Below, one piece after another: positions 32,263 through 37,966 of a DNA stretch of 37,966 bases. The translations under genes were made by a program, and so were the position numbers. The notes below the pieces were generated by a model. That model did not search any database. It saw only the letters and a program-made list of their open reading frames with translations, and had not been told where the DNA came from. Origin of the DNA: Azospirillum sp. B506 (lineage in GTDB: Bacteria; Pseudomonadota; Alphaproteobacteria; Azospirillales; Azospirillaceae); the NCBI RefSeq assembly GCF_000333595.1, contig NZ_BADK01000729.1, positions 1-37,966 on the forward strand, read 5' to 3'. The stretch's first letter is position 1. Every line of letters starts with the position of its first letter.

Positions 32263-33063
32263 TCAGATGCTGGGGATGTAACCGCCGTCCACCCGCAGGG
32301 TGGAGCCGGTGACGTAGGCGGCGCGCTCGCTGGCCAGAAAGGCGACGGCGTCGGCGTATTCGCGGGGATCGCCGTAGCGGGCCATCGGGATGGCGGCGGT
32401 GCTCTCGGCGACGACCTCGGCGAGCGGCCGCCCCTCGCGCGCCGCCTTGCTCTCGTCCAGGAAGCGGATGCGGTCGGTGGCGATGCGGCCGGGCAGGACG
32501 ACGTTGACGGTCACGCCGTCGGCCGCCACCTCGCGGGCCAGCGACTTGGACCAGCCGACCAGGGACAGGCGCAGCGCGTTGGACAGGGCGAGGTTGGGGA
32601 TCGGCGCGACGACGCCCGACGAGGCGCTGGTGACGATCCGGCCCCAGCGCCGCGTCCGCATGCCGGGCAGCACGCGGTCGGTGATGCGGATGACCGACAG
32701 CACCATCGCCTCGAACTGCGCCGACCAGATCTTCGGATCGACGCCGCTGGCCGGCGACGGCGGCGGGCCGCCGGTGTTGTTGACCAGGATGTCGATTCCA
32801 CCGAACCGTTCCTCGGCCAGGGCGACGTTGCGGTCGGTGGCGGCCGCGTCGCCCAGATCCCAGACGATGGGGAGACAGGGCACGGAGGTTTCGGCGCCAA
32901 CAGTTTCGGCGAGGATTGCGCTGGTGGCAGCGAGCGACGGCGCGTCGCGGTCGGCGATGACGAGGTTGGTGCCTTCGCGCGCCAGACCCAGGGCGATGGC
33001 GCGGCCGAGCCCGCCCCCGGCGCCGAGTACCAGGGCGGTGCGGCCGGAAAGTCCGAGATCCAT
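32263..33063 (-). CDS. SDR-family protein lacking the usual Tyr-x3-Lys
   Basis: This 266-residue Rossmann protein has GAGGGLGRA (14-22) for the dinucleotide, NNTGG in place of NNAG, and a normal C-terminal VTGSTLRVDGG. The serine region SASSG is present, but the place of the catalytic Tyr-x3-Lys reads LALSN, so both residues are missing. A known FabG-like subgroup of SDRs shares this trait, so the protein is probably intact and unorthodox rather than damaged. It lies between the aspartate-dehydrogenase-like and RraA-like genes. Its reaction is unknown; a hydroxy-acid or diol oxidation step would fit the context. Confidence 0.82.
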   Translation of the reverse strand: MDLGLSGRTALVLGAGGGLGRAIALGLAREGTNLVIADRDAPSLAATSAILAETVGAETSVPCLPIVWDLGDAAATDRNVALAEERFGGIDILVNNTGGPPPSPASGVDPKIWSAQFEAMVLSVIRITDRVLPGMRTRRWGRIVTSASSGVVAPIPNLALSNALRLSLVGWSKSLAREVAADGVTVNVVLPGRIATDRIRFLDESKAAREGRPLAEVVAESTAAIPMARYGDPREYADAVAFLASERAAYVTGSTLRVDGGYIPSI

Positions 33064-33108
33064 GACGAATCCCCCTTCTGTTTTTCGTTTCTTGCTGAAA
33101 TCGGGCGC

Positions 33109-33966
33109 TCAGGAGCCGACGCGCAGCGGCGCGCGCAGCTTGCGCAGATAGGCCAGCACCGACAGGGCAGTGATGCGGCCGGTCTTCGGGTTGTCGGTCG
33201 GGATGTTCTCGATCGCCATGGTGAAGGTCGCCGAATCCGCCTCGACCTCGATGCGGTGGGTGTTGCGCTCCAGCGCCGGGTCGGCCCAGATCTCCAGCGT
33301 CGTGCGGTCGGGGCCGATGCCGGCCAGCGACAGCGCCACCGCGACGTTCAGATTGGCCGGGAAGCCGACCGCCGCCTCGCGCGGCGTGCCGTGGAAGATT
33401 CGCAGCGGGCCGGTGATGTCCTCGATGGCGATGTTGTTCTCGACCAGATAGGGGGCGCCGACCAGACCGCGGACCGGCTTGCGGGTGACCATGCGCACGG
33501 CGCGGATTTCCCCCTCCGCCGCCGCCGTCACCGCGTCGAGCCCGAGCAGCGCCCCGGTCGGCACGACGATCTGCCCGCCATGGGCGCGGGCGATGGAAAT
33601 CAACCCCTCGTTGGCCAGCAGGGCGCCGGAACTGAGCACCACCGCCGTCTTGCCGGCGCGGAGGAAGGGCCCGACGATGGCCGGAAGCAGCGCTGCGGGG
33701 GCGCATTCGACGACGAGGTCGGCGAGCGGCTCCAGCCCGGCGACGTCCACCACCGGCACCGGGCGGGTCAGGGCGGACAGGCGATCCGCCGCCGCCGCCT
33801 TGTCGCGGGCCGAGACGGCGGTCAGCACACAGCCGTCGAGGCCGTCGTCGAGCGCCTCGACGATCTTCAGTCCGACGGCACCGAGGCCGGCGACGGCGAC
33901 TCGCAACGGGGGCAGAGCGCGGGCGTGCGCCGGGGTTTGGGACAGCCCAAGGGGCGTCTCAGTCAT
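33109..33966 (-). CDS. Aspartate dehydrogenase-like protein (NadX/AspDH family)
   Basis: This 285-residue protein has an N-terminal NAD-binding motif AGLGAVG (26-32), then the family's PTGALLGLDA (136-145), FPANLNVAVALSLAGIG, and ERNTHRI with the conserved His237. The C-terminus NPKTGRITALSVLAYLRKL is typical of L-aspartate dehydrogenase, which oxidises aspartate to iminosuccinate with NAD(P)+. The roughly 20-residue N-terminal extension is unusual but may be translated. No nadA or nadC is nearby, so a catabolic role is favoured over NAD synthesis. The likely product is an imine, which fits with the RidA gene across the operon end. Confidence 0.85.
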   Translation of the reverse strand: MTETPLGLSQTPAHARALPPLRVAVAGLGAVGLKIVEALDDGLDGCVLTAVSARDKAAAADRLSALTRPVPVVDVAGLEPLADLVVECAPAALLPAIVGPFLRAGKTAVVLSSGALLANEGLISIARAHGGQIVVPTGALLGLDAVTAAAEGEIRAVRMVTRKPVRGLVGAPYLVENNIAIEDITGPLRIFHGTPREAAVGFPANLNVAVALSLAGIGPDRTTLEIWADPALERNTHRIEVEADSATFTMAIENIPTDNPKTGRITALSVLAYLRKLRAPLRVGS

Positions 33967-34021
33967 GATGGAACCTTTCGGATGGGAGCCGGCCCTGACG
34001 AGGGCCGGCGTCAGGGACGGG

Positions 34022-34924
34022 TCAGGGTCTGGCCGGAGCGGCCGTTGCCGGCGGCGGCATCAGCGCGGCAAAATGGTCGGCGATCTGGCCGGCGGTGGCG
34101 AACCAAACCGCGTCGCGGTGGGCGTCGAGATGCTCCAGCACCCGGCGGAACTGCTTGATGCGGAAAGGCTGGCCGACGATGAAGCTGTGGATGGTGATGC
34201 CATAGGCGAGCGGCTGGTCCTTCGACTGGCGCAGCATCTCGTCGAAATTGTCGATGGCCATGTCGGCGAAGGCCGGTGCCGTGCCGTCATGCAGCACCAC
34301 CATCGGCACGTCGTTCACCTCATGCGGATAGGGCACGCTCAGCAGCGGCCCGCCGGTGGTCCGCATCCACACCGGCTGGTCGTCCATCGGCCAGTCCAGC
34401 GTGTAGCGGTAGCCGGCCTCCGCCAGCAGATCCTCGGTGTTGGCGCTGGGATGGGCGCCGGGGCTCATCCAGCCGGCGGGGGGCTTGCCCTCGCGGCGGC
34501 GGATGGCCTCGGTCGCCTCGGCGATCAGGCGGCGCTCTTCTTCAATGCTCATGCCGTTCTGGTGCTCGCCGTTGGTGCGGCCATGGGCGACGATCTCGTC
34601 GCCGCGGCGGCGCAGCGCCGCGACCAGTTCCGGGCAATGCTCGTAGCATTCGGTGTTGAGCAGCACCGTCAGCGGCAGGCGGTGGGCGTCGAACAGGTCG
34701 ATCAGCCGCCAGCCGCCGACCCGGTTGCCATATTCCCGCCACGCCCAGTTGTAGCTGTTGGGATGGCTCAGCCCCGGCGAATAGGGCAGGCCGAGGCCGC
34801 TGCCGTAGGGGAAATGCTCGACGCAGAGTGCCACATAGACGGCCAGCCGCTTGCCGCCCGGCCAGGAGAAGTCGGGGCGGTCGGTGATCGCGGAATAAGG
34901 GAAGCGGTTGTGGGAGGGGAGCAT
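34022..34924 (-). CDS. Polysaccharide deacetylase-fold hydrolase, PuuE (allantoinase)-like
   Basis: This 300-residue protein is of the NodB-fold group to which the metal-free allantoinase PuuE belongs. PNSYNWAWREYGNRVGGWRL (about 55-74) is characteristic of the PuuE-like branch. HGRTNGEH holds His114 and His121, matching the second NodB motif. The C-terminal GITIHSFIVGQPFRIKQF segment also matches. These enzymes open cyclic amides or remove N-acyl groups. It follows the binding-protein gene of a sugar-type ABC transporter by 28 bases, so it may act first on the imported compound. The precise substrate is unknown; no other uric-acid-pathway genes are in the window. Confidence 0.85.
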   Translation of the reverse strand: MLPSHNRFPYSAITDRPDFSWPGGKRLAVYVALCVEHFPYGSGLGLPYSPGLSHPNSYNWAWREYGNRVGGWRLIDLFDAHRLPLTVLLNTECYEHCPELVAALRRRGDEIVAHGRTNGEHQNGMSIEEERRLIAEATEAIRRREGKPPAGWMSPGAHPSANTEDLLAEAGYRYTLDWPMDDQPVWMRTTGGPLLSVPYPHEVNDVPMVVLHDGTAPAFADMAIDNFDEMLRQSKDQPLAYGITIHSFIVGQPFRIKQFRRVLEHLDAHRDAVWFATAGQIADHFAALMPPPATAAPARP

Positions 34925-34952
34925 CGCGGATCCTGCCTTCGGTTCGATGGAT

Positions 34953-35912
34953 TCAGGGCCGATAGTCGGCCGGGGCGACGACCGAGCTTAGATCGACCTC
35001 GCCCAGCGTGTCCGAGGTGACGAGCAGCGCCGGCAGCACGACCTTGGCCTCGACCGGCTTCCCGCCGGCGGCGGCCAGCGCCTGGGTGAGGGCGGCGCGG
35101 CCCTGCGCCACCACCTGCTGGATGGAGGTGCAGGCCAGCTCGCGGTCCTTCAGCAGCTGCTGCGCCGTCGGACTGAAGTTGGAGGCGGAGACCCGCACCG
35201 CCGGCATGCGGCCGGCGGCCTTCATCGCGGCGACCACGCCGGCCGCCATGTCGTCAGTGGCGGCGTAGACGCCTTTCAGGTCAGGGAAGCGCTGGGTCCA
35301 GTCCTCCGCCGTGGTCAGGGCGGCGTTGCGGTTGTCGGCCAGCCGGGATTCGGCGACGACCGTCACCTCCGGCGCCTCCTTCGCCAGCGTCTCGCGGAAG
35401 CCCTTGGCCCGCAGGTCGGACCAGGCCTGCCCGGTCGGCCCGGCCATCATCGCCACCTCGCCCTTGCCGCCGATGGCCTGGGCCAGGCAGCGCGCCTGGA
35501 GACGGCCCATGTCGTAATGGTCGGCGCTGACCGTGGCGCTGAGCCGGTCGCTGTTGGGCGGCGAGGAGATGCCGACCACCGGGATGCCGCGGCCGACCGC
35601 CTGCTCCACCACAGCCCGGACCGCGTCGCCGTTGGTGGCGCCGACGATGATGGCGGCGACGCCGCGCTGGGCCAGATCCTGGATCTGGGCGATCTGCTGG
35701 CTGGTGTTGGCGTCGCCGCCGGCATTCAGCTTGACCAGCGTGACGCCGGCGGCCTTGGCCTCCTGCTCCGCCCCGTAGACGGCGGAGATCCAGAAGGACG
35801 AGGCAAGGTTGGGGATGGCGAAGCCGATGGCCTTGTCCTGCGCCAGGGCTGGCGCGGTGGAGAGCAGGAGGGCGGCGAGGCTTCCGGCGAAGCGGATCGG
35901 GGAGCGGGTCAT
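34953..35912 (-). CDS. Sugar-type ABC transporter substrate-binding protein (RbsB-like)
   Basis: This 319-residue periplasmic protein of the peripla_BP_4 group has a signal peptide ending in ALA|Q (about 24) and a mature start DKAIGFAIPNLASSFW typical of RbsB relatives. VGATNGDAVRAVVEQA, GIPVVGISSPPNSDRL and VYAATDDMAAGVVAAMKAAG follow the usual two-domain pattern. Ligands of the group include sugars, polyols and autoinducer-2, but also purines and other small compounds. The ATG at 35912 overlaps the permease stop by 4 bases. It is unusual that the binding protein is the last of the transporter genes and directly precedes the enzymes. Confidence 0.88.
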   Translation of the reverse strand: MTRSPIRFAGSLAALLLSTAPALAQDKAIGFAIPNLASSFWISAVYGAEQEAKAAGVTLVKLNAGGDANTSQQIAQIQDLAQRGVAAIIVGATNGDAVRAVVEQAVGRGIPVVGISSPPNSDRLSATVSADHYDMGRLQARCLAQAIGGKGEVAMMAGPTGQAWSDLRAKGFRETLAKEAPEVTVVAESRLADNRNAALTTAEDWTQRFPDLKGVYAATDDMAAGVVAAMKAAGRMPAVRVSASNFSPTAQQLLKDRELACTSIQQVVAQGRAALTQALAAAGGKPVEAKVVLPALLVTSDTLGEVDLSSVVAPADYRP

Positions 35913-36916
35913 GTCCGTGTCCTTGATTGGGAGGGAAAGGACGGCAGAGAGCGCAGAAGCGTTTCGAGAAGGCCGGAGGCGATGATGACCACCCCGACGG
36001 CGATCTGGGCGACGAAGGGCGAGACGCCCTGGAGGTTGAGGCCGGTCAGCAGCACCTGGATGAAGGCGGCCCCGATCACGACGGCGGCCACGCTGGCGAT
36101 GCCGCCGCTGAGCGCGGTCCCGCCGATGACCGCGGCAGCAATGGCCTGAAGCTCCATCCCCGCCCCTTCGGTCGGCAGACCGGAGCCGGCGCGGACCGTC
36201 ATCAGCACCCCGGCGAGGCCAGCGAACAGCCCGCACAGGCCATAGGCCCAGAGCTGGACGCGCCGGCTGTCGACGCCGACCAGCGCCACCGCCTCGGGGT
36301 TCGACCCGGCCATCAGGATGCGCCGGCCGACGAGGCTGCGGCCGACCAGCAGGGCCGCCCCGACCGCCAGGACCAGCGCCGCCCAGCTGGCGGCGGGCAG
36401 GACCGGCATCGGCTCGAAACCGAGACGGGTCACCGCGGCGGCCGCGTCGAGCGGCACCACCTGCCCGTCGCCGGTGATAAGCAGCGACAGGCCGCGCACC
36501 GCGATCAGGCTGCCCAGCGTCGCCACCACCGGCTGGAGGCCGAGCGTGCCGACCAGCGCACCGTTGACCAGCCCGCAGAGCAGCCCGGCCAGCGCTCCGA
36601 CGGCCAGTCCGGGCAGGCCCCAGCCGTTGCAGGCCATCGCCGCGCAGACGCTGGACAGGGCGGCGACGGCGCCGACCGAGATGTCGAAGCCTCGGGTCGC
36701 CAACACGAACATCTGGCCGATGGCGAGCAGGGCGAGAACCCAGACCTGCGCCCCGATGTTGGCGGCGTTGCCCAGGCTGAGGAAGCGCGGCGCGGTGGCC
36801 GCGAACACCGCCACCGCCAGGATCAGGCAGAGCGGCGCGACCCGGAAGGGGATGGGAAGGAGGGAACCGGCGGCGCGCAGGCCATCGGCGGAACGGCGCA
36901 GGAGACGGGGGCTCAT
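35909..36916 (-). CDS. Sugar-type ABC transporter permease 2 (RbsC-like)
   Basis: This 335-residue inner-membrane permease has about 8-10 helices. GQMFVLATRGFDISVGAVAAL (about 87-107) is the RbsC signature, and GSNPEAVALVGVDSRRVQLW the following cytoplasmic loop; GMELQAIAAAVIGGTALSGG is the conserved ATPase-side segment. It overlaps the other permease gene by 4 bases and the binding-protein gene by 4. With the other permease it probably forms a heterodimeric channel. Confidence 0.9.
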   Translation of the reverse strand: MSPRLLRRSADGLRAAGSLLPIPFRVAPLCLILAVAVFAATAPRFLSLGNAANIGAQVWVLALLAIGQMFVLATRGFDISVGAVAALSSVCAAMACNGWGLPGLAVGALAGLLCGLVNGALVGTLGLQPVVATLGSLIAVRGLSLLITGDGQVVPLDAAAAVTRLGFEPMPVLPAASWAALVLAVGAALLVGRSLVGRRILMAGSNPEAVALVGVDSRRVQLWAYGLCGLFAGLAGVLMTVRAGSGLPTEGAGMELQAIAAAVIGGTALSGGIASVAAVVIGAAFIQVLLTGLNLQGVSPFVAQIAVGVVIIASGLLETLLRSLPSFPSQSRTRT

Positions 36917-37917
36917 GACCGCTCCTCCTCGGGCTGGCGGGCGGGCCGGACCGGCAGCAGCAGGAGCAGCCGGGGAGCCTGTTGGAGGAGCACCGCGCCG
37001 AGGATCACGGCGGCGATCATCAGCTGCTGGTAGGCGACGGGCAGGTTCAGCAGCACAACCGCGTTGTTCAACATGGCGATGACCAGCACGCCGCATAGCG
37101 TCTGCACCGCCCTCCCCTGCCCGCCCGCCAGCGGGATGCCGCCGACGGCGCAGGCCGCGATGGTCTCGAAGGGCAGGTTGGGGGCGAGGCCGGGCTGGCC
37201 GGAGGCGACCCGGCTGGTCAGGATGACGGCGGCAAGCGCGCAGAAGGCACCGGCCACCAGATAGCCCGCCAGCACCGACCGCCACACCGTGATGCCGGAC
37301 AGCCGCGCCGCCGTGCCGTTGGCGCCGACGAGGTACCAGAGCCTGCCAGCGCGGGTGTGGCCGAGCAGCAAGTGCAGCAGGGCGAAGCTTGCCGCCGCCG
37401 CCAGGATCGGCACCGGGATGCCGGCGATCCGGCCGCGCGCCGGCCAGGAGAAGGCGTCGCTGGGCGGCGCGTCGATCGGCAGGCCGCCGGCCAGCACCGC
37501 CGCCCCGCCGCCGGCCACCATCAGCATGCCGAGCGTGACGAGAAAGGGCGGCAGGGAAAAGCGCGCGACCAGCGTGCCGTTGACGAGGCCGACCAGCAGC
37601 ACCGACGCCGCACCGGCCGCGAAGCCGCCCGCCACCCCGGCGGACGGCAGGGCCAGCACCGTCACCACGCTGGCCAGCGCCGCCGACGCGCCGAAGGAGA
37701 ACTCGATCCCGCCAAGGATCAGCACGATGGTCTGGCCGCAGGCGGCGATGCCGAGGATGGACCCGACCCGCAGCAGATTCTCCAGGTTGCCGGCGCTGGC
37801 GAAGCGCGGCACCGCCATGGCGAAGACGCAGAACAGCAGCAGGACGACCCAGACGGCGGCGGGCGGGTTGAGACGGCCGGGAAAGGGACGCGGCCGGGTG
37901 CCGGTCAGGGCCATCAT
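36913..37917 (-). CDS. Sugar-type ABC transporter permease 1 (RbsC-like)
   Basis: This 334-residue permease of the same family as its neighbour has GQTIVLILGGIEFSFGASAAL (about 61-81; the usual DLSVG is changed to EFSFG) and FETIAACAVGGIPLAGG near the C-terminus. The tail is rich in Leu/Pro/Arg. The start at 37917 is an ATGATG overlapping the upstream ATPase stop, so either ATG may be used. Two different permeases, not one homodimer, point to the branch of Rbs-type systems with heterodimeric channels. Confidence 0.87.
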   Translation of the reverse strand: MMALTGTRPRPFPGRLNPPAAVWVVLLLFCVFAMAVPRFASAGNLENLLRVGSILGIAACGQTIVLILGGIEFSFGASAALASVVTVLALPSAGVAGGFAAGAASVLLVGLVNGTLVARFSLPPFLVTLGMLMVAGGGAAVLAGGLPIDAPPSDAFSWPARGRIAGIPVPILAAAASFALLHLLLGHTRAGRLWYLVGANGTAARLSGITVWRSVLAGYLVAGAFCALAAVILTSRVASGQPGLAPNLPFETIAACAVGGIPLAGGQGRAVQTLCGVLVIAMLNNAVVLLNLPVAYQQLMIAAVILGAVLLQQAPRLLLLLPVRPARQPEEERS

Positions 37918-37966
37918 GCCGCCCTCCGTCCGGCCAGCCTGTCCATCATGGCTGTGCGGCCGGTGC
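37914..37966 (-). CDS. C-terminus of sugar-type ABC ATPase (partial, cut by window end)
   Basis: The last 17 codons of a - strand gene (TGRTAMMDRLAGRRAA before TGA) overlap the permease start. Position directly before two RbsC-like permeases and the ATG-RTA type ending suggest the RbsA-like ATPase, but too little is visible to prove it. Confidence 0.5.
   Translation of the reverse strand, partial: TGRTAMMDRLAGRRAA

Noticed and set aside
30455-32281. Long + strand frame (over 600 codons) opposite the amidase and RraA-like genes
   Set aside because: It spans two well-supported genes and the gap between them on the other strand, with low-complexity Arg/Gly/Asp composition.
32243-33706. Long N-terminal extension of the RraA-like gene on the - strand
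   Set aside because: The frame is open but runs out of phase through the SDR and AspDH-like genes; its translation is Arg/Pro-rich. The family N-terminus starts at 32242.
1-37966. CRISPR array, tRNA or rRNA genes
   Set aside because: No regularly spaced direct repeats, no tRNA-like T-loop/acceptor pattern and no rRNA sequence were noticed on either strand.

Overview
The window is GC-rich (GC-rich third codon positions throughout) and packed with catabolic and ABC/TRAP transport genes, many joined by 4-nt ATGA overlaps. The gene repertoire and style resemble an alphaproteobacterium of the Azospirillum/Rhodospirillales type. This is inference from composition and gene content; no rRNA or marker gene is present. 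I saw no tRNA, rRNA, CRISPR array or intact transposase.

Layout. (1) 1-3869, + strand: tail of an aromatic-ring-hydroxylating dioxygenase operon (alpha subunit C-terminus, beta subunit, SDR dehydrogenase, VanB/phthalate-type reductase, flavin reductase, hemerythrin-like protein), closed by a strong hairpin. (2) 4008-12681, - strand: a tightly overlapping seven-gene operon with an M20 amidohydrolase, a Tat-type peptide-binding protein, two Dpp-type permeases, a fused double ATPase, a second M20 protein and an M24 'pita-bread' protein. A divergent GntR/HutC regulator (12786-13535) lies across an AT-rich region with two inverted repeats. (3) 13927-14976: an orphan PotD-like binding protein, followed at once by an 89-bp nested stem-loop element. 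(4) 15488-17173: a methyl-accepting chemotaxis protein. (5) 17174-18636: no intact gene. It holds decayed fragments of CoA-transferase (both strands), a ThDP enzyme and a DhaL protein, next to an IS6-like terminal repeat. (6) 18637-24149, - strand: TRAP transporter DctP-Q-M, an IclR regulator and an MHS-family MFS permease. Divergent from these, 24421-29423 on the + strand: two tandem DapA-like lyases, DhaK, DhaL and a GlcD-like FAD oxidase. (7) 29672-30130: RidA. (8) 30146-37966, - strand: a sugar-type (Rbs) ABC transporter (ATPase tail, two permeases, binding protein) leading into a PuuE-like deacetylase, an aspartate-dehydrogenase-like protein, an atypical SDR, an RraA-like aldolase and an amidase.

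How the parts may work together (inference). Each block looks like a self-contained import-and-degrade module. Block 2 imports a peptide or acylated amino-acid compound and hydrolyses it; two of its hydrolases lack the usual metal ligands, so their substrates or chemistry may be unusual. Block 6 imports an organic acid or sugar acid and processes it through aldolase/lyase, triose/tetrose-kinase-like and hydroxy-acid-oxidase steps. Block 8 looks like an undescribed pathway for a nitrogenous, possibly cyclic amide compound: ring opening, deamidation, amino-acid dehydrogenation and retro-aldol cleavage, with RidA perhaps removing the imine by-product. Blocks 2 and 8 are the best candidates for a new system.
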